Positions 44,959 through 53,393 of a stretch of 64,000 nt of DNA are shown here, one piece after another. The stretch covers positions 366,881 through 430,880 of the forward strand of contig JAEWFC010000015.1 of the NCBI GenBank assembly GCA_023389035.1, in the 5' to 3' direction. The notes under the pieces were generated by a model. The model was given only the letters and a program-made list of their open reading frames with translations. It did not search any database and was not told the DNA's origin. The position numbers were made by a program, and so were the translations under genes. The DNA comes from Acidobacteriota bacterium. Its GTDB lineage: Bacteria > Acidobacteriota > Blastocatellia > Pyrinomonadales > Pyrinomonadaceae. Within the stretch, counting starts at the first letter, position 1, and the number at the start of each line of letters is the position of its first letter.

Positions 44959-46317
44959 ATGACAAACCGCAGAGACTTTCTAAAGATCATTGGAAGTGCG
45001 GCCGCAGGTGTCGCCATCGGCTCGCAGACCGCAATTGGACAGACACGACGAAAGCGGACCTGCGTAATTATCGGCTCGGGCCTGGCGGGCCTTTCTTCGG
45101 CCTTTAAGTTAAAGAATGCGGGTTGGGATGTAACGGTCCTTGAGGCCCGAAACCGCGTCGGCGGCCGTGTCTTTTCGCATTCGCTTCCGCAAAATAAGGA
45201 CCTGATCTGCGAGCTCGGTGCGGAATGGGTCGGCGAAAGCCACGAACGCATCCAGGCGCTCTGCAAAGATTTCAACATTCCTCTCCAGCGTCATCAGTTT
45301 GACGACTACCTTCTGCAAAATGGAAAGGTATCGCGGCCCGGCACCTGGGGTTTTTCACCGCAGGCTCGGGCGGGCTGGGAAAAAATGATCGCCGGCTACG
45401 AGCGTCTGACCACCTTGCAAAAGAACAGGATCGACCGAACCGATTGGTGGCAGCATCTTTCCAATATCGGCTTTACCCGCGACGATCTTATTCTTCGCGA
45501 ACTTGCAGACAGCACCGATTTCGGCGAATCCATCCGTCATGTCTCAGCTTTCGCCGCGTTGGCAGAGTATGCCGAATCAAGTCCCAAGAACGAGATGGAT
45601 TACAAAATGACCGGCGGCAATTCGCGGCTCGTTCAGGAATTCGCAAAGCGTATCGGCGAGGCGAACATTCGCACCGGCGTTAAGGTAACCGAGGTTTCTC
45701 AGCGTGCCGGGATCGTTAGCGTGAAGACATCAGGTGAATCGTTCCGTGCCGACGCGTGCATCTGCACGGCGCCGATCGCAAGCCTGCGAAAGATCAAGTT
45801 CGATCCGGGCCTGCCTGCAGCCCAGGCAGACGCTGCGAAGAAACTTTCTTACGCACGCATCATCAAGAATTCTGTTCTATATAGCGAGCGATTTTGGAAG
45901 GATGAAAACTTTTCGATGGTGTCGGATACCACATCGCATTATTATTTCCACTCGACGCAGAACCAGCCCGGCCGCGAAGGTATTCTGACCGCCTACGCCA
46001 TCGGCGATAAAGCTGACGTGCTTGCCTCGCAAGACGATGCCCGGCGGATGGACCTTATCACCCGTGACCTCCTGGACTTCAACCCGAACGCCCCGCAGCT
46101 CGCCCGCGGCATCGCATCCTACGCATGGCAGCGTGATGAATATACTGAAGGCGCATATGCTCTCTATCGCCCCGGCCAATGGTTCGGGATCCGGCCGATA
46201 CTCGCACGCCCGCACGGCAAAGTGCTCTTCGCAGGCGAACATATCGCTGATTGGCAAGGTTTTATGGAAGGCGCCATTGAAACCGGCGAAGCAGCCGCTG
46301 ACGCCCTGATCCGCTAA
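44959..46317 (+). CDS. FAD-dependent flavin amine oxidase, Tat-exported
   Basis: A 452-residue oxidase with a twin-arginine signal (NRRDFLKIIGSAAAG), the FAD dinucleotide fold VIIGSGLAGLSSAFKLKNAG, and RNRVGGRVFS. The C-terminal LFAGEHIADWQGFMEGAIETG is the second FAD motif of monoamine oxidases. Substrate may be an amine made by the PLP decarboxylase at 49728, but that is inference. Array B starts 81 bp downstream. Confidence 0.9.
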   Translation: MTNRRDFLKIIGSAAAGVAIGSQTAIGQTRRKRTCVIIGSGLAGLSSAFKLKNAGWDVTVLEARNRVGGRVFSHSLPQNKDLICELGAEWVGESHERIQALCKDFNIPLQRHQFDDYLLQNGKVSRPGTWGFSPQARAGWEKMIAGYERLTTLQKNRIDRTDWWQHLSNIGFTRDDLILRELADSTDFGESIRHVSAFAALAEYAESSPKNEMDYKMTGGNSRLVQEFAKRIGEANIRTGVKVTEVSQRAGIVSVKTSGESFRADACICTAPIASLRKIKFDPGLPAAQADAAKKLSYARIIKNSVLYSERFWKDENFSMVSDTTSHYYFHSTQNQPGREGILTAYAIGDKADVLASQDDARRMDLITRDLLDFNPNAPQLARGIASYAWQRDEYTEGAYALYRPGQWFGIRPILARPHGKVLFAGEHIADWQGFMEGAIETGEAAADALIR

Positions 46318-46398
46318 CGGTACGCCGAAGCTCCTCAAACCGGTCCCACGCCCGATGATCGGGCAGCACCGGAGGAAGATCAACTAAAAAAGGGCCAA

Positions 46399-46608
46399 AG
46401 TTGCGTAACTTTGGACTTTTGTTACGTAACAAAAGAGAAATGTCACGTGACAAAAGACTAAAGTCTCGCGACAAATTTAAAAAGTCTCGCGACAAAAGAC
46501 CAAAGTCTCGTGACAAATTTAAAAAGTCTCGTGACAAAAGACCAAAGTCTCGTGACAAATTTAAAAAGTCTCGTGACAAAAGACCAAAGTCACGTAACAA
46601 ATGTCTTT
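46399..46608. repeat. 21-bp tandem repeat array B (10 palindromic units)
   Basis: Ten 21-bp units, each centred on a 10-bp palindrome or near-palindrome of form GTYNCGYRAC (for example GTTACGTAAC and GTCACGTGAC, both perfect). The middle six units alternate two tails, CAAATTTAAAA and CAAAAGACCAA, giving three 42-bp dimers (46462-46587). Both strands have long open frames encoding seven-residue repeats (SRDKRPK or LLSRDFL type). It lies between the convergent amine oxidase and M1-like genes. Palindrome centres recur every two helical turns, so sites face the same side of the DNA. Confidence 0.88.
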
Positions 46609-46704
46609 ATTTTTGTCGAAAAGTGTTAGGTTCAGGCAGCCACGGTCGGCGTTCGAGGTGAGTTTTCTGTTGAAACTACAAGAGTTATGCCTGATCTTCA
46701 ATCG

Positions 46705-46729
46705 AAAAGGCCGTCTGCTCAGACGGCCT
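46705..46729 (-). terminator. Hairpin terminator of the M1-like gene
   Basis: A perfect 10-bp stem (AGGCCGTCTG / CAGACGGCCT, 2-base loop) at 46708-46729, followed on the minus strand by TTTTCG. It can also act on plus-strand readthrough from array B. Confidence 0.7.
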
Positions 46730-46761
46730 AAGGTAATTACACCTTCACGCTCTACTCGTTC

Positions 46762-48849
46762 TTACTTCGAAGCCGTGGCCGCTTTATCGCGGGGATCATA
46801 CGGCGTCGCCTGGTAGCGTTTTACCGCTTCCTGTGCGTTGTCGTAATCGTCACCGAGCTTTTCTGCTCGTGAATATGCGGCGGTGGCACGCGTGCGGTCG
46901 CCTTTCGCGTCGTAGGCGTTGCCCATCTTGATCTCAGACCAGACGTAAAGCCAACCCGGCCGTGCCGAGCCCTGAGCCCCAAGATCGCGAGCGGCTTTGA
47001 AGTTCTCGATCGCAACGTCGTAGTTCCGCTGCTCAAGGAACAGCAGGCCGAGGTGGTAATAGATCCACGCGTTCGAACGGTCAAGCTTCAGTGCCTCTTC
47101 AAACTGCGTCTGCGCGTCGGCATAGTTACCTTCCTTCATCTGCTCGATACCGCGGCGCGCGATCGAAGAGACGCGAAGATCGGGCGATATTCTCAAAAGC
47201 TTGTAATGCGGATCGATCACCACATCGAGCGGCTTGCCGTCAGATTCAATATTAAAATCCGCACTGGCTTCGTCCATGTTTAGCGTGACGGTCTTAAGCC
47301 CGCCTTCGCCCTCGGACCGCAGCTGCACATCGACCGGCAGCCGCAGATTGTCGTAATTCTGTTTTACGGTGCCGCGTGCGACAAACTTCCCGCCGCGCGT
47401 TCTGATGATCAGATAATCCGCCATAAATTCCGGCACGCCGGTGCCCTCGACCCAGCGAGCAAAGAAATATCGCATCGGCTGGCCCGCTATCCGCGACGTA
47501 AGCTGCTCGAAATCGTCTATCGAAACGTTCTTTCCGCGGTTCTCGTTCAGGTGCGTTCGCAGCAGTTCGTTAAACTTCTGTTCGCCCAAGGTGTCGCGAA
47601 GAAGTTTGAATACTAAAGCTCCCTTCGCAAACATTATGTATTGATAGGCGGTCGATTGATCGTCGAGATTTGCCGGCGTCCGCAGCAGCGATGCGGTCTG
47701 CTCGAATGTCAGCGATTTCTCAAGCAGTTCGCGTCGCAGGTCATCGAGCCGTGCACCCGATAATTGGCTTTCCCGAAGCGAGAACGCTGAGTATTCCGCA
47801 AGTCCCTGTGACAGCCATGCATCGTCAAAAGACTTTAAGCCGACGGTCTGTCCCCACCACTGATAGGCTGCCTCACGCTGCAGCCGTTCTTCCGTAACAC
47901 CGCGGACCTGATCGAACTGACGGCTCGAGATAAAGAGCATTCCCGGCGCGGTGTAGAAATCGAGGCTCTCGTCATCGATCTGTGCGACGACGTAGCGATT
48001 TCCCATCGCCGGCCTTCCAAATTTTTGTGTGTAATATTCGAGAGCATTGCCGAGTGTTTCGGCGTAGGTCTGTATCAGGCCATCGCTGCCGGGCCGCGTG
48101 TTGAACTGTATCTGGTAATCGCCGAATTTAAGCTCACGGCTGACGAACTTTCCATAAGCAAGATTACCGACCAGGCCGGGTGTCGATTGCACAAAGCGGT
48201 ATTTGCCGCCCGCGGCCGTTACCGGCTGATCGCTGGATCCAACGACCTGAAGGCCGGCCGGGATCGCGATAGTAATATCGGCGGTCGCGAGATCAGCCGC
48301 ATAGTCATGGAACGGGAACCAGCGAGCCGCGTACATTAGATAACCTTCATTAGGGCCGATATACGCGAGACGCTTGGCAAGCAGCGGTCCACCCTGCGGA
48401 GTATTCAGGATACCGCTGTATTTGAAACGGAGTGTTATCGGCAATCCCTTAGGAACGTTGTCGCCGAGATCGATCCGTACGCTCGGCCCGAGGTCCGAAA
48501 CACCGACCTGATCTTGAACGAAAGTGATCTGCGGAGCTGCAGGCGAGGTTGCATTGCGTGGCTGCGTTCTGCCGGTTGCTGACGGTTCCGCCGTCCCGGC
48601 AACACGCGTGATCGATTCGACCTTCAACGAGCCGTTTAGCTCAAACGTGACCGATCGCGTATCTTCCAGAGGTGTAAAGGTCACGTCGGCCGTTGCGGTC
48701 AAACGGTTATCGACCGGCTCAAGCGCGACGTCGAGCTTGTAGCCCGCAACGTCAAACGGCGTGCGGCGCACCTGCTGACCCAAAGCGGCACCGGATACTA
48801 CCAGCATCATCGCGGCCGCGGCGAGGGAGTTCCTCAATACTTTATTCAT
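46762..48849 (-). CDS. M1-family aminopeptidase-like protein without zinc ligands, with C-terminal TPR
   Basis: A 695-residue secreted protein (signal peptide ending near GAALGQQ). It has the M1 N-terminal beta domain, an M1 thermolysin-like domain and two or three TPR repeats (from about residue 575). At the active site the HExxH-x18-E zinc signature reads REAAY-x18-Q: Arg325, Glu326, Tyr329 and Gln348 replace His, Glu, His and Glu. Only the catalytic Glu remains. The GxMEN exopeptidase motif is also absent (YTAPGMLF). It is therefore predicted inactive as a peptidase and may be a binding or scaffold protein. The general fold assignment is solid; the new role is unknown. Confidence 0.85.
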   Translation of the reverse strand: MNKVLRNSLAAAAMMLVVSGAALGQQVRRTPFDVAGYKLDVALEPVDNRLTATADVTFTPLEDTRSVTFELNGSLKVESITRVAGTAEPSATGRTQPRNATSPAAPQITFVQDQVGVSDLGPSVRIDLGDNVPKGLPITLRFKYSGILNTPQGGPLLAKRLAYIGPNEGYLMYAARWFPFHDYAADLATADITIAIPAGLQVVGSSDQPVTAAGGKYRFVQSTPGLVGNLAYGKFVSRELKFGDYQIQFNTRPGSDGLIQTYAETLGNALEYYTQKFGRPAMGNRYVVAQIDDESLDFYTAPGMLFISSRQFDQVRGVTEERLQREAAYQWWGQTVGLKSFDDAWLSQGLAEYSAFSLRESQLSGARLDDLRRELLEKSLTFEQTASLLRTPANLDDQSTAYQYIMFAKGALVFKLLRDTLGEQKFNELLRTHLNENRGKNVSIDDFEQLTSRIAGQPMRYFFARWVEGTGVPEFMADYLIIRTRGGKFVARGTVKQNYDNLRLPVDVQLRSEGEGGLKTVTLNMDEASADFNIESDGKPLDVVIDPHYKLLRISPDLRVSSIARRGIEQMKEGNYADAQTQFEEALKLDRSNAWIYYHLGLLFLEQRNYDVAIENFKAARDLGAQGSARPGWLYVWSEIKMGNAYDAKGDRTRATAAYSRAEKLGDDYDNAQEAVKRYQATPYDPRDKAATASK

Positions 48850-48897
48850 ATCTTAAACGTATCTTAAATGTATGAGATCGCCTTTTTAGGATGTAGC

Positions 48898-49218
48898 CTA
48901 GCTGTTTTTCGTTTGCCCGTCAGCACTGTCAGAGAGGAAATCGACCGAAACCACGCGTTCGGCGACCTGTTTCCCATACGCGGCGACGATCTGGTGTTCC
49001 GGATGGTCGGTGTAAACATCCAAAGCTTTACGGTCGCGGAATATCGCGACCAGCCCCGTATCGAACGACCGGTCAAGGCCGAGAATGTCAGAACCTACGC
49101 TGAACGAAATGATGTCCGGAATATGATCGGGAAGATCCCGAAGCTTTTGAATATGCTCTGCCCTCTCTTCATCACTGGTTTCAGGGCGGTATTTCCAACA
49201 AACGATATGTGTCAGCAT
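48898..49218 (-). CDS. Dabb (stress-responsive A/B barrel) domain protein
   Basis: A 106-residue dimeric barrel protein starting MLTHIVCWKY, the usual Dabb entry. It contains LPDHIPDIISFSVGSD and FRDRKALDVYTDHPEHQIVA, with the Tyr/His cluster of the family. Some members are plant cyclases; bacterial ones are mostly uncharacterised. The ATG at 49218 is preferred over an extension at 49254 that would overlap the upstream SRPBCC gene. Confidence 0.85.
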   Translation of the reverse strand: MLTHIVCWKYRPETSDEERAEHIQKLRDLPDHIPDIISFSVGSDILGLDRSFDTGLVAIFRDRKALDVYTDHPEHQIVAAYGKQVAERVVSVDFLSDSADGQTKNS

Positions 49219-49226
49219 AAGATCAT

Positions 49227-49685
49227 TCAGCGATCGGCGTCGCTTTCGCACCACTCTTTAGTTACCTGATGCCGGTAGTCGAACATCCTTGTGATACGCG
49301 GCAGTATGAAAAGCGGGGCCGCAAGATCACCGATGATCGACATCGGCGGTTCAAACTCTATTTCGTCCCGAAGCATTGCACCATCGGCGTGGGGCGTGAT
49401 GATGTGCCGGTGACGCCAGCTGGCGAACGGCCCTGATATCTGAACGTCCTCAAAAGAATGCGGCGGATCGTAAGCAGTATGCTCCGCGACCCATCTCGAC
49501 GGTACGATGCCGAAGATCTTTTGCTCAATGATGGCACGAGAACCGATCTCAGAGATATCCGCCTTTTGAACAACAGTGGCATCTTCCCACGGCGGAACCA
49601 GACGCTCAAACGCATCCGGCAGCTCGTGAAAGGCAAAGACACGTTCGGGCGACGCCCTGATCACACTTTCCTTAACAAATTCCAT
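49227..49685 (-). CDS. SRPBCC-fold ligand-binding protein
   Basis: A 152-residue START/Bet-v1-like protein starting MEFVKESVIRASPERVFAFH, with WRHRHIITPH and LRDEIEFEPP in the second half. It binds small hydrophobic ligands; the family includes polyketide cyclases and cell-division inhibitor SulA-like YfcH partners. The ATG at 49685 is used; a GTG at 49706 would add seven residues. It lies 8 bp upstream of the Dabb gene, in one operon. Confidence 0.85.
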   Translation of the reverse strand: MEFVKESVIRASPERVFAFHELPDAFERLVPPWEDATVVQKADISEIGSRAIIEQKIFGIVPSRWVAEHTAYDPPHSFEDVQISGPFASWRHRHIITPHADGAMLRDEIEFEPPMSIIGDLAAPLFILPRITRMFDYRHQVTKEWCESDADR

Positions 49686-49727
49686 GTGATCTATTTCGCC
49701 TGCCACAAACCATGCAGATTTAAATTC

Positions 49728-51206
49728 CTATATAGTGCTGCCGCCCGAAATTCCGTTTTGCAGGTGCTCACTAAGCCGCTCGTTCAGCAAATTCCACACT
49801 TTCTTAAGGTGCCGTTCCTCGACGCGAATACTGCCGACCGACAATCGCAGCGTAAACTCGCCGTTAAGCTTGGTGTGCGACAGATATGCCTCGCCAGAGG
49901 CGTTTATCTCGTTCATTATCGCCTCGTTCAATACATCAAGGTCTTCCACACCGGCCGGACGCGCCCGAAAACATACAAGGGCGAACGGAACAGGCGCCAT
50001 CATCTCAAACTCCGGCGAATCTTCGACCCAGGTCGCAAACAACCGTGCGAGCCGAATGTGTTCCCTTATGCGTGATATCAGGCCTTCGCGGCCGAAATAT
50101 CGGATCACGAACCAAAGCTTCAGGGCACGAAAGCGCCGTCCGAGCTGCACGCCGTAATCCATCCCGTTCTTTACCGCCGCATCGTCTGTCGTTCGCAGAT
50201 ACTCAGGCGTCAGCGAGAACGCATTCTTGAGCATCGCCATATCACGGCAATACAGTATCGAGAGATCGAACGGCGTGAAAAGCCATTTATGCGGGTTCAT
50301 CACGATGGAATCTGCACGTTCCCATCCGCGAAAAAGCTCACGCATCTCAGGCACGATCGCTGCTGAACCTGCATAGGCCGCGTCCACGTGCAGCCACAAT
50401 TTGTGCCGCTCGCAAATACCGGCGATCGCATCGACGGGATCGATACTAGATGTCGATGTCGTTCCTATCGTGGGGATCACGCAGATCGGGCGATACCCCG
50501 CAGCAATATCTTGCTCGATCGCTTTTTCGAGCTCATCGGCACGCATCTCGAACCGGTCATTCGTTGGGATCTTTCGCAGCGAACGCATCCCTAAACCAAG
50601 AGCAATGCACGATTTGTCGATAGAGGAATGCACCTGCTCAGAACAATAGACGCGCAGCAGCGGCAAGTCCTGCCGGCCGCTCATTCCCTGCTCGCGAATG
50701 TCGAGATCTGCTCGCTCCCTGGCTGCCGCGATGGCATGCATCGTCGAAACCGAGGCCGTGTCGTAGATGATTCCGTCAAAACTATCAGGAAGCCCGAGCA
50801 TTCGACTCAGCCAGCCGAGCGTTACATCTTCAAGCTCGGCCGACACAGGTGCCGTCCGCCAAAGCATCGCCTTCATATCAAAGGCCGACGCCAGCATTTC
50901 GCCGAAAACGCCGACGGATGATGCCGATGTGGAGAAAAGTCCGTGAAAGTTTGGGTGATTCCAGTGCGTCACGCCGGGCAAGATCAATTCGTCGACGTCT
51001 TTCAGCACGGCATCAAAACTCTCACCGCTTTCCGGAGCGGTTTCGGGCAACGCTCGTTTAAGCGAGTTCGGCTCGATCTGCGACAGCACCGGCAGATCTT
51101 CGATCTGATCAAAATACGCGGCGATGCGATCGACGATCTCGTAACCGTATCGTCGAAAGTCTTCGCTCGGCATATCGCCCAGCCTCGCTTTATCGATCTG
51201 CTCCAT
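49728..51206 (-). CDS. Aromatic-L-amino-acid-type PLP decarboxylase
   Basis: A 492-residue group II decarboxylase, 42 bp upstream of the SRPBCC gene. It has HWNHPNFHGLF near the N-terminus, LWLHVDAAYAGSA, and the PLP lysine in SIVMNPHKWLF. The C-terminal RLSVGSIRVEERHL is typical of the DDC/TDC group. Likely substrates are tryptophan, tyrosine or phenylalanine; the exact one is not determinable. The ATG at 51206 (MEQIDKARL) is preferred over 51239. An amine product could feed the flavin amine oxidase at 44959. Confidence 0.9.
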   Translation of the reverse strand: MEQIDKARLGDMPSEDFRRYGYEIVDRIAAYFDQIEDLPVLSQIEPNSLKRALPETAPESGESFDAVLKDVDELILPGVTHWNHPNFHGLFSTSASSVGVFGEMLASAFDMKAMLWRTAPVSAELEDVTLGWLSRMLGLPDSFDGIIYDTASVSTMHAIAAARERADLDIREQGMSGRQDLPLLRVYCSEQVHSSIDKSCIALGLGMRSLRKIPTNDRFEMRADELEKAIEQDIAAGYRPICVIPTIGTTSTSSIDPVDAIAGICERHKLWLHVDAAYAGSAAIVPEMRELFRGWERADSIVMNPHKWLFTPFDLSILYCRDMAMLKNAFSLTPEYLRTTDDAAVKNGMDYGVQLGRRFRALKLWFVIRYFGREGLISRIREHIRLARLFATWVEDSPEFEMMAPVPFALVCFRARPAGVEDLDVLNEAIMNEINASGEAYLSHTKLNGEFTLRLSVGSIRVEERHLKKVWNLLNERLSEHLQNGISGGSTI

Positions 51207-51231
51207 ACCACGCGATTTTAGCCGAGTTCCG

Positions 51232-51260
51232 TTAGACAAGCCATCCGAATCGGGTATAAT
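51232..51260 (+). promoter_or_regulatory. Sigma-70-type promoter of the AgcS gene
   Basis: TTAGAC at 51232 and TATAAT at 51255 with 17-bp spacing. Transcription would start near 51267, giving a leader of about 115 bases before the ATG at 51382. Confidence 0.55.
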
Positions 51261-51268
51261 GCACGCTT

Positions 51269-51280
51269 GTAAACATTTAC
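51269..51280. promoter_or_regulatory. Palindrome at the agcS transcription start
   Basis: GTAAACATTTAC, a 5-bp inverted repeat with a 2-bp centre, placed directly at the predicted start site. The position suits an operator. No regulator gene is adjacent. Confidence 0.35.
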
Positions 51281-51381
51281 ACGCTTAGTTACGTATTTCC
51301 ACACGCTAACGCGTTTTCCGATCCAAGGGCTTTCGTAACCGCCCGAACACGTAAAAAATTTGATCCCGATCCGAGGTGAAA

Positions 51382-53019
51382 ATGACTCACAGTGTCTCTA
51401 AAGCTTTTCTTTATCTTTTGACGATCTTTGTTTTGCCGGTCCTATCGTTTGCACAGGAACGCGGGCTGGATGAACGGATCGATGCGGCTTTCAAACCATA
51501 TGCTGACGGTTGGGAAGCTCTGGTGTTTTACGCGGCCCCGCTCCCTGAGCCTTTTAATATACCGATCATCCTGTATCTACTGATCGGCGGTGCATCGTTC
51601 TTCACGATCGCGTTCGGATTCATCAATATCCGCAGATTCCCGCTTGCCCTGGAGGTCGTTCGCGGCAAATACGACGATATCGAGATGGCGGATGACCCAG
51701 ACCATCACGAGCCGCACGTCGATAAAGCGGAGCTAAATATTGTCGACGGCGATATACCGGACACGATCAAGGACGAAAGTCACCACGGCGAGGTCAACCA
51801 TTTTCAGGCACTTGCCACTGCTGTTTCGGGTACGGTCGGGCTCGGCAACATTGCCGGCGTCGCCATCGCTATCGGCATCGGCGGCCCAGGAGCAACGCTT
51901 TGGATGATAATCGCCGGTCTGCTCGGTATGTCGTCGAAGTTCGTTGAATGTACGCTCGGTGTTAAATATCGCGACGTAGATAAAGACGGTACCGTTCACG
52001 GCGGCCCGATGTATTACCTTTCTCGCGGCTTTGCCGATCTGAAAATGGGCCCGGTGGGCAAGGTTCTTGCGGTCATTTTCGCAGTCTTCTGTGTCGGCGG
52101 TTCGTTTGGCGGCGGCAATGCTTTCCAGGCTAATCAGGCGACAAGCCAGATCACGACGATGTTCGACATGGGCGCCAGCGGTTCGGCCCGTACCATCATC
52201 GGTATCGTTATGGCGATCCTGGTCGCGGTCGTCATCATCGGCGGCATCAAGCGTATCGCAAAGGTTACCGAAAAGCTGGTCCCGCTGATGGCGATCATTT
52301 ATATCATCGCTTCGCTGATCATCATATTGGCTCACTTCACTGAGATCCCTGCTGCGATCGGACAGATCATCTCGGGAGCATTTACTCCGACGGCGGCTGT
52401 TGGCGGCATTGCAGGCGTCATCATTCAGGGCTTCAGGCGTGCGGCGTTCTCTAACGAAGCCGGTGCCGGTTCGGCGGCCATCGCCCACTCGGCCGTACGA
52501 ACAAAATATCCCGCCAGCGAAGGCATCGTCGCCCTGCTCGAACCGTTTATTGATACGGTTGTCATCTGCACCATGACAGCGATCGTCATCGTACTGTTCA
52601 ACATGGACGGCTACTTCCAATACGGCGGCATAAATGGGAACGTTATGATCGGATCGGAAGCCGTTAACGGCGTAGATCTTACGGCCCGTGCTTATAACGA
52701 TGTACTGCCCGGCTTCAACGTGGTTCTGACCATCGCGATCGTGCTCTTTGCCTTCTCGACGATGATCTCGTGGTCCTACTACGGATTGCAGTCATGGAAA
52801 TTCCTCTTTGGCAGATCAAAGGCAGCTGACCTTTCCTTCAAGGTGCTCTTCTGCATCTTCGTCGTGATCGGTGCGGCAGCTTCGCTCGGATCGGTCCTCG
52901 CGTTCTCTGATGCGATGATCCTTGCGATGGTCTTTCCGAACATGATCGGCCTGTTCTTCCTGTTCCCGAAGGTGCGGCAGGAACTTGGCCGCTACCTGAA
53001 GGCGATCGGCAAAGCATAA
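51382..53019 (+). CDS. Alanine/glycine:cation symporter (AgcS family)
   Basis: A 545-residue sodium:amino-acid symporter. The first hydrophobic stretch (FLYLLTIFVLPVLSFAQE) is an extra N-terminal segment like a signal. The core has VSGTVGLGNIAGVAIAI, the AGCS signature GGPGATLWMI, GGPMYYLSRG, and FSNEAGAGSAAIAHSA. GAGGTG precedes the start. It lies downstream of a clear promoter and is followed by a strong terminator, so it is a single-gene unit. Substrate is probably alanine or glycine. Confidence 0.93.
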   Translation: MTHSVSKAFLYLLTIFVLPVLSFAQERGLDERIDAAFKPYADGWEALVFYAAPLPEPFNIPIILYLLIGGASFFTIAFGFINIRRFPLALEVVRGKYDDIEMADDPDHHEPHVDKAELNIVDGDIPDTIKDESHHGEVNHFQALATAVSGTVGLGNIAGVAIAIGIGGPGATLWMIIAGLLGMSSKFVECTLGVKYRDVDKDGTVHGGPMYYLSRGFADLKMGPVGKVLAVIFAVFCVGGSFGGGNAFQANQATSQITTMFDMGASGSARTIIGIVMAILVAVVIIGGIKRIAKVTEKLVPLMAIIYIIASLIIILAHFTEIPAAIGQIISGAFTPTAAVGGIAGVIIQGFRRAAFSNEAGAGSAAIAHSAVRTKYPASEGIVALLEPFIDTVVICTMTAIVIVLFNMDGYFQYGGINGNVMIGSEAVNGVDLTARAYNDVLPGFNVVLTIAIVLFAFSTMISWSYYGLQSWKFLFGRSKAADLSFKVLFCIFVVIGAAASLGSVLAFSDAMILAMVFPNMIGLFFLFPKVRQELGRYLKAIGKA

Positions 53020-53041
53020 CGCTAACCAATTGGCTAACAAA

Positions 53042-53079
53042 AAGGACAGCTCCGTTGATCGGGGCTGTCCTTCTTTTTG
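53042..53079 (+). terminator. Rho-independent terminator after agcS
   Basis: A 12-bp stem (AAGGACAGCTCC / GGGGCTGTCCTT, one wobble) with loop GTTGATC, followed by CTTTTTG. This is a textbook terminator 23 bp after the stop. Confidence 0.9.
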
Positions 53080-53102
53080 TCATACAGGACGTAACGAATT
53101 GG

Positions 53103-53249
53103 CCTGTGGTATCAAACACAGGAAACCCGGCGCTCCAGAGACGCAGCGGAGATTCGACCCGGCAGTCCTACGCCGAAGGCGTTACGGAGATTAGCCTGTG
53201 GTTTCAACCACAGGAATGGTCGATAATTAGATCCCGCTCCGGAGGAGCG
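53103..53249. repeat. Cluster of four small inverted repeats (REP-like)
   Basis: Four hairpins in 147 bp: 53103-53122 (CCTGTG stem), 53170-53182 (ACGCC-GAA-GGCGT), 53195-53214 (CCTGTGGTT-TC-AACCACAGG) and 53235-53249 (CGCTCC-GGA-GGAGCG). A degenerate fifth lies at 53130-53145. The second and fourth carry a conserved tail CGGA(G/A)ATTA. The two CCTGTGG hairpins are near copies. No gene lies in the 374-bp gap from 53020 to 53393. Confidence 0.75.
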
Positions 53250-53393
53250 ACGGAAATTAAGAGTGGAGCCCGACCGCCCGTCCGCCGCAAAAACGGTATT
53301 GATCCTGTGACCTGCCGTCGCCGCAACACCTTAAAACAAGATCGGCGGCCGGAATGCATCCGAGCCGCCGATTCTTTGATCCAATTTACGTGC

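Noticed and set aside
46399..46608. CRISPR array or parS cluster
   Set aside because: There are no unique spacers between units, and the CACGTG core lacks the TGTTNC/GAAACA flanks of parS.
46401..46661. ORF encoding SRDKxxK seven-residue repeats across array B
   Set aside because: The repeat period is a multiple of three, so open frames arise on both strands automatically. No Shine-Dalgarno or non-repeat domain supports translation.
51733..52620. Long minus-strand ORF inside agcS
   Set aside because: It is a shadow of a well-supported symporter gene, with Asp/Arg-rich composition typical of an antisense frame.
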